A stretch of 64,000 nucleotides of DNA from DOZZ01 sp963792655 (GCA_963792655.1 CAWBWU010000003.1:248001-312000), one strand, 5' to 3'; counted from the stretch's first letter, positions 1 through 9,838 are shown. Notes: generated by a model from the letters alone, not told the origin. A program made the numbers and translations.

Positions 1-983
1 ACGACGCCAGAGCTATCGCAAAATGCAACCTGTTTGTCCTTCAGGAGCGCCATGGTGGCGGCGTTCGCGAAAACCTGGTTAATCGCCAGATGCGGCAGGA
101 ACGACGAAACCGAACGGAGAATCGCTTTGATCGGCTCGCGCGCTCCATTATCCAGCACGCGAGCGGTGAACCGCTCGAACTCTTTCAGCGGAACCAAGGC
201 TGGGGGCCGCTTCACACCGACACTGTCGAACGCCATCTCCACCAGATCGCGGACTGCAATCGAGGCCGCAGGGCCAGCGCAGATATGATAAACCGCACCA
301 GCGCGAAAATGTCGCTCGAAGAGGCGCGAAAGAATGTCGACTGCCCACGTATCGGAGATTAAATCAATCCGGCTATCCGGAGCCCCCGGCATAATCGGGA
401 ACGGGTTGTGCGGAATGAGCCGAAGCGCCTGGTGAAAATAGCCGATCTTCGTTCCGGCCACTGAGCTGAGACGAAAAATCGCCAGGGGTATCTCCGGCAT
501 GGCGCCAAAAGCCTCTCCTTCCGCTTCATATTTGGCCTGCTCATAAGTGTTGACGAAGCCGCTGGAATTGTAATACCTGCACTCCGGAAGTTCACCCTCA
601 TCTCGCCCCTTGATGTATGTCGTGCTGAGGTGTGCGAAGCGCTTCAACCCTCTCGCCTCCCGCGCAAGCGTAAGTATGGTGCGGGTACCGACGGTGTTGA
701 CGGCGCGCGCGTCTTCAAGCGAGCGAGTAAATCGGATATCGGCGGCGCAATGCACGATTTCGGTGATGGTGTTCGCCAGGGAATCCCAGGTAGCACGATC
801 CAGACCCAGTTGTGGAACTCGCAGATCGCCGTTAACTACCTTCACCCGAGGATCTTTCGACACCTGGTTCGGATCGCGAACCAGGATCGTGATGTAGCGT
901 GACGGGTCGGCCGCGAGTAGCAACGGTAGCCAAAGACGCCCGATCGTGCCGGTCGAGCCCGTAAGCAGAAGATGCGATTCCAC
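1..983 (-). CDS. NAD(P)-binding extended SDR reductase (thioester-reductase/male-sterility type), C-terminus cut by window edge
   Basis: The reverse strand is open from a GTG at 983 to the window edge (about 327 residues). It begins with a Rossmann loop TGSTGTIG (residues 8-15), followed by CAAD (residues 79-82), a HLSTTY strand (118-123) and the YxxxK pair as YEQAK (147-151). These are the landmarks of extended short-chain dehydrogenases of the NAD-binding 4 / thioester-reductase class, which reduce acyl thioesters or act as sugar-nucleotide epimerases. The substrate cannot be read from the sequence. No ATG lies in frame upstream, so GTG is chosen; the ribosome site is weak. The gene is divergent from the PfpI/NIF3 pair. 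It could be a stand-alone enzyme or part of a larger acyl-chain synthase. Confidence 0.8.
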   Translation of the reverse strand, partial: MESHLLLTGSTGTIGRLWLPLLLAADPSRYITILVRDPNQVSKDPRVKVVNGDLRVPQLGLDRATWDSLANTITEIVHCAADIRFTRSLEDARAVNTVGTRTILTLAREARGLKRFAHLSTTYIKGRDEGELPECRYYNSSGFVNTYEQAKYEAEGEAFGAMPEIPLAIFRLSSVAGTKIGYFHQALRLIPHNPFPIMPGAPDSRIDLISDTWAVDILSRLFERHFRAGAVYHICAGPAASIAVRDLVEMAFDSVGVKRPPALVPLKEFERFTARVLDNGAREPIKAILRSVSSFLPHLAINQVFANAATMALLKDKQVAFCDSSGV

Positions 984-1276
984 GTTCTGACAGTTTCCCT
1001 TGGGAGATGTGTGCCAATCCAATGCTAATTCTTACGAGCAGGTCTGGTCCGATACCACGCCGCAACCAAGTGTGTCCTCAGGTTGATCTCCTGGCCGGTG
1101 ACAAGGGTCGGTTCGAAATTCTGCGTTCCCCCGGCGCACTCAGTCCAGCGAGATATTCCCAAGCTGGACGTCGCCGTTTCGAACCCGGTCTCCCGCTGCA
1201 CTTTTCGCAGAAGCACCATGCCGGTCGGCGTTTCGGCACCTCCATCAACATCCCTTTCCTCCGATACAGTAGTTGC
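984..1276. other. Intergenic region between divergent genes
   Basis: About 290 bases between the divergent reductase and PfpI-family genes. A frame is open on the plus strand through this stretch, in register with the downstream gene, but its translation is rich in Arg, Pro and Ser, has no family resemblance and lies before the clear domain start. I treat it as the shared promoter region; no convincing promoter or operator is visible. Confidence 0.4.
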
Positions 1277-1847
1277 ATGCAGAGAGTCCTGATTGTTACT
1301 GGTGATGGCGGTGAGGCGTATGAGGCTCTTTACGCGGTACACCGGTTTGAGGAGGAGGGTTGGCAAGCGGTCGTCGCGGCGCCTTCGCGGCGGAGGTTGC
1401 ACCTGGTGATGCATGACTTCGAGCCGGGGTGGGACACGTATGTTGAGCGGCCGGGGTATGGGCTCGAGGCGTCGGCTGATTTCGCGAGCGTCAATGTGGA
1501 TGAGTACGCTGCCATTGTGCTTCTGGGCGGCCGCGCGCCGGAGTACCTTCGCAACAATGCGGACTTGATCAAGATCGTGCGCGAGTTCGATCGCGCCGGC
1601 AAATGGATCTTTTCCGTCTGCCATGGCATTCAAGTGCTGGCGGCCGCCGGGTTGGTGAAGGGCAAGCGCGTCACCTGCTATGAGCATGTGCGCTGGGAAG
1701 CGGAGCAGGCGGGCGGAACGTTTGTAAATGAGCAGGCTGTTCGCGACGGGCGCATGGTCACGGCGCAGACGTGGCAATCGCACCCGCAGTTCTATCGCGG
1801 AAATCTTCGCGCAGCTTGGTGGTCAGGCGCACGCCGCAACGTCATGA
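1277..1847 (+). CDS. DJ-1/PfpI-family class I glutamine-amidotransferase-like protein, with a one-base frameshift near its end
   Basis: The protein (about 190 residues) starts at ATG 1277 and shows the PfpI fold: an N-terminal strand MQRVLIVTGDG, a VLLGGRAPEYL segment (81-91) and the nucleophile elbow SVCHG with Cys115. Members are cysteine hydrolases, glyoxalase-like enzymes or chaperones; the exact activity is not predictable. After HPQFYR (169-174) the frame runs on into the next gene. If one G at about 1799-1800 is ignored, the protein continues as EIFAQLGGQAHAATS and stops at a TGA that overlaps the next ATG by four bases, which is what the family C-terminus should look like. The apparent long fusion is therefore most likely an insertion error or a recent frameshift. 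Confidence 0.82.
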
Positions 1848-2713
1848 GCAATCAACTGCCGTCGCGCCGCGCATTCCTCGCCGGCACGGTTGCTTTCGGG
1901 GCTGCGGCGCAAACAGCGACTGCGATTACGGCGGATCAGGTGATATCCAGAATTCGTCAGAACGTCGGTGTGCCGTGGCGAGAGAAGACGGTCGACAACA
2001 TCGTTTTCGGTGACGGCGGCACCCCGGTTCAAGGCGTCGCGACAACGATGATGGCCACCTTCGACGTGGTGAAGCGTTGCGTCGAAGCGGGCCGCAACCT
2101 GATCATCACCCATGAAACACCGGTCTACATGCATCAGGATGATGTTCAGCCGCTCGCGAACGATCCCACTTATCTGGCCAAGAAAGAGTACATCGAGAAG
2201 AACCGCGCGGTGGTCTTTCACTTTCACGATCATTGGCACGCGCATCATCCCGACGGAATCGCAACCGGGATGACGCGGGAACTTGGTTGGGAGAAAAACA
2301 TGGAGCCGGACAATCCGCGCCGGTTTACTTTTCCTGGTATCTCTCTTGCCACGTTCGCCAAAGATATTCAGACCAAACTGCACGCTCGAACAGTCCGCGT
2401 AACTGGCAATCCTAAGATGCCGGTCAACCACGTTTCAGCCAGTTGGGGCTATATGTCGGCAGTGGCTGCGGCGCGCCAGGATTTTGATGTATTGGTGGTA
2501 GGCGAAACGCGTGAGTGGGAAGTGGTCGAGTACATTCAGGATTGCATCACCGCGGGCCAACATAAAGCACTGATCGTCATCGGGCACGTGCTCTCTGAAC
2601 AAGCCGGGATGAAATATTGTGCGGAATGGCTGAAGACATTTGTGCCAGAGGTCCCGGTAGAGTTTATCGCCGCACCGGAACCTTTCTGGCTTCCCGACCA
2701 CCCGGTCGCCTAA
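1844..2713 (+). CDS. Exported NIF3-like (Nif3/YbgI family) putative dinuclear-metal protein
   Basis: A 289-residue protein starting at the ATG that overlaps the preceding stop. Residues 1-27 are a twin-arginine type signal (RRAFLAG at 8-14, then an Ala-rich stretch). The body matches NIF3-like proteins: NLIITHETPVYMH in the first half and VIGHVLSEQAG near the end supply the His and Glu ligands expected for a two-metal centre. NIF3 proteins are usually cytoplasmic and of unsettled function, so a Tat signal is unusual and suggests a folded metalloprotein sent to the periplasm. The gene probably forms an operon with the PfpI-like gene before it. Confidence 0.8.
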   Translation: MSNQLPSRRAFLAGTVAFGAAAQTATAITADQVISRIRQNVGVPWREKTVDNIVFGDGGTPVQGVATTMMATFDVVKRCVEAGRNLIITHETPVYMHQDDVQPLANDPTYLAKKEYIEKNRAVVFHFHDHWHAHHPDGIATGMTRELGWEKNMEPDNPRRFTFPGISLATFAKDIQTKLHARTVRVTGNPKMPVNHVSASWGYMSAVAAARQDFDVLVVGETREWEVVEYIQDCITAGQHKALIVIGHVLSEQAGMKYCAEWLKTFVPEVPVEFIAAPEPFWLPDHPVA

Positions 2714-2717
2714 CGCG

Positions 2718-4640
2718 TCACTTAGTGTCTATCTGAAGTACCTGTACTGAGTAAGGGGGCATCATATGCGAGAGGCGCTCGCCTTTGATGCTCAACGTGG
2801 AAGTGACAGGGACAATACGCGTCGGACTTGCAATTGTATTTGTCGCCCAAATACCACTGGCTTTCATCGTTTGTAAGTGGGCCGTATGCGTGCCCGCGCC
2901 TGATCCGTTCAAAGTAATATTGACCGGCTGCGCTGCGGAAGTAGCGTTGACCAGCTTCACACACGCTTTGCCCGGCGACGTCGTTGCCGAGTAGAAGAAC
3001 TTATCTCCGCCGCCGGTCAACGACGAACTCGCCGTGTGATCTCCGACACACGAGGCGAACATCACCTGCGTGTAGTAGCTCGGAGAGCCGTAGCTGTTCA
3101 GCGCGTCATAACCGATGAGGTCCGACGACCACTGCATCCCGCCGGGATTCACGTTGACGAACAACGGCGCATAAGCGGCCATCACGACCACGTCGCTGTT
3201 GCGTTCGAGCCCCGTAAGAAACGCCGCGTCACCCAGAGCAGCGCCCATGTTGGGCGTCGGTGAACCTTCTCGCGTCGCCCACTCACCAACGAAAATCTTC
3301 GGGCCGTTGCGGTCTGTGTTGTCGTAGTGTTTGGCTTCTTCGAACATCCCCTTCTCGCGTTTGTAGTAATGGTCATCGACGATATCCGGAGTTATCCCTT
3401 TCACCGGCATCGTCGCGATGATTTGCAAGTCGGGGTGCTTCGCCTTGATTGCCTTATAGAACTGCGCGTATCGGCCGTCGTAAGTCTTGGCACGATCGAA
3501 ATTATCTTCATTGCCGATTTCTACGTAATGCAACGCGAACGGAGCGGGATGACCATCTTTCGCCCGAACCGCGCCCCACTTCGTATCCGCTCCACCGGTC
3601 ACGTACTCGATCTCTTCCAGCCCTTCGGTGACATATTGATCCAGGTCTGACCCAGGCTTCACGACCTGGCCACCGAGCGAGTACCCGCCATAAATAGCAA
3701 GAACCGGTTGCATGTGCAGGTCCTCGCACCATTCCAGAAACTCGAGCAGTCCCATGCCATCGGACGAATGATAGTTCCACGTTGTCGGATGCGTTGGCCG
3801 GTTGACCGTGGGGCCGATCATTTTCTTCCAATCGAAGCGGTTGTCGATGCGGCTTCCTTCGAGATAGTTACCTCCTGGGAAGCGCAGAAAGGAGGGACGC
3901 ATTGCGGACAATTTGTCCATAATGTCCGCGCGATTGCCGTTCGCTCTGGAGTGGTATGTCGGCGGAAACAGCGAGACCATCTGCAGCCACACGGTTGCGG
4001 GCCGGTCCACCATTAGTTCGAAGTGGTTTTCGGCCGAGGCCGGCGCATTGCCGGATTGCATTTCGAACTTGTACTCCTTCCAGGCGGACCCGGAGATCGG
4101 CACGTTCGCACTGGCGAGCACCTGTCCACTCTGATCGGAGACGAGCGCGACCTTCAGCGGTAGAGCGCTTTCCGAGTTGCTCTTAGCAAACAGCGACCCC
4201 GTGTAGCGCGCGTGCGGATGAACGGCCATTCCCCAATAACCCTCGTTCAAGAGACCGGCCGGGCTGTTCGCATCAGCTTGCGTCACTTCGAACTTCGCGC
4301 TATGCGGCAGTGCTGTGGACGGCCCGTCGCTGGTGTCCACCGTCATCTTGGCCGACGCGTTGCCCTTCTCGACCAGATACCAATTAAGGATGCCTGACCA
4401 GTCGCCGCGGAAGGTGCGGTTGCGGATCAGTTCCGCATAAAGGCCGCCATCGTAAGAGTAGTTAATCTCTTCGGTCATCAACCCGTAAAGGATGGGGCTG
4501 ACTGGCGCCTTGGCAGTCTTCAAGTCGATGTTGAGCGTGGCGGGTGACTGCGCGCATAGAACAGATACGGCCGTCGCGGCGCAGACGGCTACGGAGGGGA
4601 GTAGAGCAAAGCGAGGTTTCACGTTTATCCTTTCGTGCAT
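2718..4640 (-). CDS. Secreted alpha-L-arabinofuranosidase, GH51 family
   Basis: A 640-residue secreted glycosidase. A Sec-type signal occupies about residues 8-30. A beta-sandwich region (about 100-220) precedes the catalytic barrel. The acid/base glutamate is E378 in EIGNED and the likely nucleophile is E453 in FVGEWATREG; FLRFPGGNYLEG (251-262) is also typical of GH51. It should release terminal arabinofuranose from arabinoxylan or arabinan. Its start lies one base after the stop of the upstream esterase gene, so the two are co-transcribed, which fits joint debranching of acetylated hemicellulose. Confidence 0.93.
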   Translation of the reverse strand: MHERINVKPRFALLPSVAVCAATAVSVLCAQSPATLNIDLKTAKAPVSPILYGLMTEEINYSYDGGLYAELIRNRTFRGDWSGILNWYLVEKGNASAKMTVDTSDGPSTALPHSAKFEVTQADANSPAGLLNEGYWGMAVHPHARYTGSLFAKSNSESALPLKVALVSDQSGQVLASANVPISGSAWKEYKFEMQSGNAPASAENHFELMVDRPATVWLQMVSLFPPTYHSRANGNRADIMDKLSAMRPSFLRFPGGNYLEGSRIDNRFDWKKMIGPTVNRPTHPTTWNYHSSDGMGLLEFLEWCEDLHMQPVLAIYGGYSLGGQVVKPGSDLDQYVTEGLEEIEYVTGGADTKWGAVRAKDGHPAPFALHYVEIGNEDNFDRAKTYDGRYAQFYKAIKAKHPDLQIIATMPVKGITPDIVDDHYYKREKGMFEEAKHYDNTDRNGPKIFVGEWATREGSPTPNMGAALGDAAFLTGLERNSDVVVMAAYAPLFVNVNPGGMQWSSDLIGYDALNSYGSPSYYTQVMFASCVGDHTASSSLTGGGDKFFYSATTSPGKACVKLVNATSAAQPVNITLNGSGAGTHTAHLQTMKASGIWATNTIASPTRIVPVTSTLSIKGERLSHMMPPYSVQVLQIDTK

Positions 4641-4641
4641 T

Positions 4642-5994
4642 CTACTGCCTCAGCCCCGCCGGTCTGAAATCGCCGCCTTTGACAAGGACCTCGAGAAGTT
4701 CCCGGGTCCGCATCGGACACGCCCGGCCTTTCATCGGAGTGAGGTTGTCATGCTCGGACTCGATCAGCGGCAACGGCTCTTTCGCGCCGGGAATCTGATT
4801 CAGCGCAGTCCAAATGCCCGCCGGCGGAGAGATGGTGTCGATAAAGCCCATACCCGCCATTACCGGTGCTTTGATCCGCGACGCGAAGTTTACGGTGTCG
4901 AAGTAAAGCGCCGTTTTCATGATGTCGGGGTCGTTCGATGGCCAGTTCGGATAGCCGGCTTTGCGGCCGTGGAGATCGCCATTCGTATCTGCACCGGCAG
5001 GCACGCACACCAATGCCGCCGTGATTTTGTCGGGCCGCAATCCCGCGAGCGCCAGACTTTGCTGGCCGCCCATACTGCCGCCCGTCAGCACGATTGTTTT
5101 GCCATCCCATTCCGGCCGCGTCAACAGGTAATCGAGCACGCGCGAATCGCGAAGGTACATGTTGAGAAAGTAAGACTTCTCGCGGTCCGTGTTGCCGACT
5201 GCCTGGTAACCGCGCGGGATGTTGCCCGACGGATCTGACGGCAGCTTATCGTGCGAATCCACATTGAGAAAGAGCCAGCCTTCGCTTGCATGTTGTGCCG
5301 CCGCGCTTGCGTTCAACGCGTACACGCCTGCATATTGCAGTTGGATCAACGCAGGGAACTTCCCTTCCCTGGTGGGCTTCGCGAAGTAGCCGTGCGCCTT
5401 CGATCCGAGTGCATCCATGACGAAGATGTTCAACTCCACGCCCGGTACATTGGTCGGTACCGGCGTCAGCACGGCGTTGATCGGCACTTTCGCTTGCGCC
5501 GCCAGCTTGCCGTCCCAGAACGCATCAAAGTCAGCCGGACGCGGCGTCGACACCCCGATCTTCATGGGCGCGACAGCAGCCCCCACCGCGTACAGCCCGT
5601 TGTTGCGGCCGGTGTTGCCACCTGTGTATACCGGCGGCGTCGCTTGGGCGGAAGGGTCGGAGTTTAATATCGCGTACGGCTCGACGGCCACATAGACCAT
5701 CTCCGGCTGATCGACCGTGAGTTCAATCGTGCCTTTGCCCGAGGAGAGATCAAGCTTGCCTTCTTTGAGAACGGTCGCGTTATTCCGACGCGCTGTCCAC
5801 TTGTAGGCGTAGGTTGGCGTGACCGGTCCAGGCGTGACGGTCCACCCGACTGTTTCGCCGATGTCGTAGATGTCATTTGCGTGATACGGCGTGAACGTTA
5901 GCTGTTGTTCGATCGGAGTTCGTTGAGCGAACGCGAGCGATGCAGTCAGGACGGCAATTGCCGCGGTTGAACGTAGTCCCACTAAGAATGCCAC
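4642..5994 (-). CDS. Secreted acetyl xylan esterase / cephalosporin-C deacetylase-like, CE7 family
   Basis: A 450-residue exported alpha/beta hydrolase. Residues 1-23 are a Sec signal ending AFA. A beta-rich N-terminal part (about 30-110) precedes the CE7 core, recognised by RPADFDAFWDGKL (152-164) and the nucleophile motif GGSMGG with Ser307. A later MGFIDTISPP and the final SEHDN give the likely Asp and His of the triad. CE7 enzymes remove acetyl groups from xylo-oligosaccharides. It is first in a two-gene operon with the GH51 arabinofuranosidase, one base apart. The promoter should lie in the ~300-base gap shared with gltX. Confidence 0.9.
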   Translation of the reverse strand: MAFLVGLRSTAAIAVLTASLAFAQRTPIEQQLTFTPYHANDIYDIGETVGWTVTPGPVTPTYAYKWTARRNNATVLKEGKLDLSSGKGTIELTVDQPEMVYVAVEPYAILNSDPSAQATPPVYTGGNTGRNNGLYAVGAAVAPMKIGVSTPRPADFDAFWDGKLAAQAKVPINAVLTPVPTNVPGVELNIFVMDALGSKAHGYFAKPTREGKFPALIQLQYAGVYALNASAAAQHASEGWLFLNVDSHDKLPSDPSGNIPRGYQAVGNTDREKSYFLNMYLRDSRVLDYLLTRPEWDGKTIVLTGGSMGGQQSLALAGLRPDKITAALVCVPAGADTNGDLHGRKAGYPNWPSNDPDIMKTALYFDTVNFASRIKAPVMAGMGFIDTISPPAGIWTALNQIPGAKEPLPLIESEHDNLTPMKGRACPMRTRELLEVLVKGGDFRPAGLRQ

Positions 5995-6300
5995 TCCAGG
6001 TTCATGCTGCTGGTTTTATCACGTTCGGGATGGAACATTGCTCGGGGTTCCCGGCGCTCTCGTCGTGAATCACCGCGTGCTCACGCACGCGGCACGTCGG
6101 GACCGCCCCGTCAGAGGCGCGACTGGATGGAGCGCATTGGCCTGGGTTCGGATTTTCGGAAGCGTGAGCTTTCGGCTGTGCGCTCGGTTCCGCAATTCGC
6201 AATGCCCCTTGTGCGACACTACGAATGAAACCATCCGTCGAGACCTGCTTCGCATTTCGCGAACATTCGGGCTTGGGATCAGCCAACCGTAAATTCAAGT
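5995..6300. other. Intergenic region between the CE7 esterase and gltX (divergent)
   Basis: About 300 bases between divergent genes. Open frames exist on both strands, but their translations have no family resemblance and neither has a ribosome site. It should hold the promoters of both the hemicellulase operon and gltX-glnS. I see no convincing palindrome or terminator. Confidence 0.4.
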
Positions 6301-7731
6301 ATGATTCGCGTCCGCTTTGCGCCTTCGCCTACCGGGTATCTCCACATCGGCGGCGCTCGCACGTTCATTTTCAATTGGCTTTATGCGCGCCAGAATGGCG
6401 GCACCGTGATCTTGCGCATCGACGATACTGACGTGGAACGCAACACGCAGACGTCGCTCGACTCGATCTACGAAGGGCTTCACTGGCTGGAGCTGGGTTG
6501 GGATGAGTTGTACCGCCAGTCCGACCGTCTCGACCTGCATCGCAAAGCTGCCTGGGCCATCTTCGAAAAGGGCTTGGCATATCGCGATTTCACGCCGATG
6601 TCTCCAGCGGCTGAGAACGCCACCGGCGGTTGGCTGTTCAATCCCGGGATGCGCGACATCAGCCGTGAAGAGAGCGACCGGCGCGCGGCCTCGGGCGAAG
6701 CCTTCGTGCTGCGCTTCCGTGTGCCTCGTGAATCGCGCGACGAAGTGGTGGTAGACGACCTCGTCTACGGCACGGTCACGAAGGCCACCGCCGATCTGGA
6801 AGACTTCGCACTGCTGCGTTCGACCGGCATGCCGACGTACCATATGGCCTCCTGCGCGGACGATGCGGATCTGCGCATCACACATATTCTGCGCGGGCAG
6901 GAACACCTGGCGAACACGTTTAAACACGTACTGATTTTCGAAGCCCTGGGCGTGGATGTTCCGCGCACCGCTCACCTTCCATTGTTGATGGCGCCCGATG
7001 GAGCGAAGCTCTCGAAGCGCATCCACGGTCCGGTAGTCAGCGTCACCACCTACCGGGATGCCGGCTTCCTGCCGCAAGGTTTTATCAACTTTTTATCGCT
7101 TCTCGGATGGTCGCCGAAGAACGATCGCGAGAAGATGTCGCGCGAAGAGTTGATCGAGTTGTTCTCGCTTGAAGGGATTCATCGCAGCAACGCCACGATC
7201 AACTTCACTGCGGACGATCCGTTCGATCCGAAGGCCGTCTGGCTGAATGCCGAGCATTTGAAGGCGCTGGATCTGGACGAACTTGCGCGACGACTGGTCC
7301 CCTACGCGCAGGCCTCCGGGTTTGCGAACGCGAATCAAGAGAAGCTTCGTGCCATCGCTCCGCTGATCAATGAGCGCATCCGCCTGATGCGCGATGTCGG
7401 GACTGTTGCCGATTTCTTTTTCTGCGATCTGCAGCCTTACCCCGTGGCTGAGTTGATTCCGCAGAAAGGAGACGCCGCGATGGCAGCGCGCGTTCTCGAT
7501 AAAGCCAGGCAGGTGCTATCTGCAGTTCCCGCGTTCGATCACCACACTCTTGACACATCACTGCGCGCCGCTGCGGACGAAATCAAATTGAAGGCCGGAC
7601 AGATGTTTCAACCGATTCGCGTCGCGGTGTGTGGGCGCAAGAATGCGCCGCCGCTCTTTGAGACGCTCGAAGTGCTCGGGCGCGATACGGTTCTGACGCG
7701 CATCGACGCAGCCTTAGGAATGCTTTCATGA
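6301..7731 (+). CDS. gltX: Glutamyl-tRNA synthetase
   Basis: A 476-residue class I synthetase of normal bacterial length. The signature RFAPSPTGYLHIGGAR lies at residues 5-20 and the KLSKR ATP-binding loop at 236-240. It charges tRNA-Glu with glutamate. Its stop overlaps the next start by four bases (ATGA), so it is translationally coupled to glnS. Because glnS is present, this GluRS is probably specific for tRNA-Glu and the tRNA-dependent amidation route may not be needed for Gln. Confidence 0.97.
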   Translation: MIRVRFAPSPTGYLHIGGARTFIFNWLYARQNGGTVILRIDDTDVERNTQTSLDSIYEGLHWLELGWDELYRQSDRLDLHRKAAWAIFEKGLAYRDFTPMSPAAENATGGWLFNPGMRDISREESDRRAASGEAFVLRFRVPRESRDEVVVDDLVYGTVTKATADLEDFALLRSTGMPTYHMASCADDADLRITHILRGQEHLANTFKHVLIFEALGVDVPRTAHLPLLMAPDGAKLSKRIHGPVVSVTTYRDAGFLPQGFINFLSLLGWSPKNDREKMSREELIELFSLEGIHRSNATINFTADDPFDPKAVWLNAEHLKALDLDELARRLVPYAQASGFANANQEKLRAIAPLINERIRLMRDVGTVADFFFCDLQPYPVAELIPQKGDAAMAARVLDKARQVLSAVPAFDHHTLDTSLRAAADEIKLKAGQMFQPIRVAVCGRKNAPPLFETLEVLGRDTVLTRIDAALGMLS

Positions 7732-9393
7732 ACGAAGTTGAGCCCTCTCCTTCTAATTTCATTCGCGATCTGATCGTTTCAGAAAACGGCAAGCGACAGG
7801 TAAAGACACGCTTCCCGCCGGAGCCGAACGGTTATCTGCATGTGGGCCATGCCAAGAGCATCATGCTCAACTTCGGTCTGGCGGACGAGTTCGGCGGCGA
7901 GTGCAACCTGCGCTTTGACGACACCAATCCGACCAAAGAAGAGACCGAGTATGTCGATGCGATTATCGACGACGTAAAGTGGCTCGGCGGCAACTTCGGC
8001 AACCGAATCTTCTACGCGTCTGATTACTTTCAGCAGCTCTATGACTGGGCCATTCAACTGATCAAGAAGGGCTCGGCATTTGTTTGCGACTTGAACGCGG
8101 ACGAGGTGCGGCAGACACGCGGCACGCTCACCGAAGCCGGACAGAACAGCCCTTATCGCGATCGCAGCGTTGCGGAAAATCTCGATTTGTTCGAGCGCAT
8201 GAAAAATGGCGAGTTCCCCGATGGCTCGCGCACTCTGCGCGCCAAGATCGACATGGCATCGCCGAATCTGAACATGCGCGATCCCGTGATGTACCGCATC
8301 CTGCACGCGGAACATCATCGAACCGGCAATCGCTGGTGCATCTATCCGATGTACGACTGGGCGCACGGCCAGTCGGACTCGATCGAACACATCACGCATT
8401 CGATCTGCACGCTCGAATTTGAGAGCCACCGCCCGCTCTACGAATGGTTCGTTGAACAACTCGGCATCTTCCGTCCGCAACAGCTCGAATTTGACCGGCT
8501 GAATCTGACGTACACCGTGATGAGCAAGCGCAAGCTGTTGCAATTGGTGCAGCAGCGCATTGTCGAAGGTTGGGACGATCCGCGCATGCCCACCGTCAGC
8601 GGTATGCGCCGCCGCGGCTACTCAGCAGACGGGCTGCGCAATTTTGCGCGCAATCTCGGGGTGTCGAAAACCAACGGCATCACCGAACTCGAGAAGCTCG
8701 AATACTACATCCGCACTGATTTGAATCGCACGGCGCTACGCGTCATGAGCGTGCTGCGTCCGCTCAAGCTGGTCCTCACGAATTATCCAGAGGGTCAGGT
8801 CGAGATGGTGGAAGCGGTGAACAATCCGGAAGACTCGAACGCCGGAACACGCTCCGTACCTTTCGGCCGCGAGCTGTGGATTGAGCAAGACGACTTCCGC
8901 GAAACGCCGCCCAAAGGCTATCACCGCCTGTACCCGGGCAATGAAGTCCGCCTGCGCTATGGGTACATCATCAAGTGCCAGGAGCTGGTGAAAGATCCGG
9001 GCACCGGCGAAGATCACCGAAGTCCACTGCACCTACGATCCCGAAACGCGCAGCGGGCAACAGACGCGAAAAGTGAAGTCGACAATTCACTGGGTTTCAG
9101 CCGCGCACGCCATCCCCATCGAAGCGCGGCTTTATGACAAGTTGTTCACCGTCGAGAATCCGAACGAAACGTCGGAGGGAACAGACTTCACCGCGTTCGT
9201 GAATCCGAAGTCACTGGAAGTGGTTCACGGCAAAGCTGAGCCGTTCCTTGCAACTGCGCAACCGGGCGCGCGCTTTCAATTCGAACGGCTCGGCTATTTC
9301 TGCACGGACAAAACATCCACGCCTGAGCAGCTGGTGTTCAACAGAACTGTCGAACTGCGCGATACCTGGGCGAAGATCCAGAAGCAAACGTAA
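7728..9393 (+). CDS. glnS: Glutaminyl-tRNA synthetase, with one frameshift
   Basis: A class I synthetase of about 555 residues. The HIGH-like motif is HVGH (38-41) and the KMSKS-like loop is VMSKRKL (about residue 265). After ELVKDPGTGE the frame goes wrong near base 9010. Dropping one G restores ITEVHCTYDPETRSGQQ and joins the remaining anticodon-binding domain, which runs KSTIHWVSAAHAIPIEARL to the stop at 9393. Since the gene is essential and both halves are well conserved, an inserted base in the sequence is the simplest explanation. It is coupled to gltX by an ATGA overlap. Confidence 0.93.
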
Positions 9394-9502
9394 TCCCCCG
9401 CACCAGCAACTAAGCACCGCGCTGTTTGACGATGCGAATTTTCGCTTTGCATACTTGGCGAAGCGTTCACCTTTGTATACACTCTTGCGGAGGAGGAACT
9501 TT

Positions 9503-9838
9503 ATGCTGCACATGATCGGTCACATCTTCTTCGGTCTTGTGGTCGGGATCATCGCGAAAATGGTTACCCCGGGCCAGTACCGCATGGGGTGGATCGCTAC
9601 GATTGTTCTGGGAATCATCGGCGCCTGGCTCGGTGGGCTGCTGGGCCGCGCGCTGGGAATGTACGGGCCTGGGCACCCCGCCGGATTCTTCATGGCGCTT
9701 GTCGGCGCAGTGATTCTGCTTGCCATCTACGGCTGGTACCAAAGCCGCAACTCCACCGCCGTAACGACGACGAATTTAAGCACACCGCCGGCGATCGTAG
9801 CCGAACTGCTGCCGCCGCCTTCCGTATACTGGACTTGA
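9503..9838 (+). CDS. GlsB/YeaQ/YmgE-family stress-response membrane protein
   Basis: A 111-residue protein with a strong ribosome site (AGGAGG five bases before the ATG). Three hydrophobic helices lie at about 3-20, 27-48 and 60-78, with the Gly-rich pattern of the family (IGAWLGGLLGRALGM). These small inner-membrane proteins are linked to general stress in other bacteria; their activity is unknown. The last ~30 residues form a Thr/Pro-rich tail that is longer than usual. Its stop overlaps the purS start (TGATG). Confidence 0.85.
   Translation: MLHMIGHIFFGLVVGIIAKMVTPGQYRMGWIATIVLGIIGAWLGGLLGRALGMYGPGHPAGFFMALVGAVILLAIYGWYQSRNSTAVTTTNLSTPPAIVAELLPPPSVYWT

Noticed and set aside
1007..2713. 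A 568-residue PfpI-NIF3 fusion protein
   Set aside because: A Tat signal lies in the middle, and a one-base correction restores two overlapping genes with proper ends.
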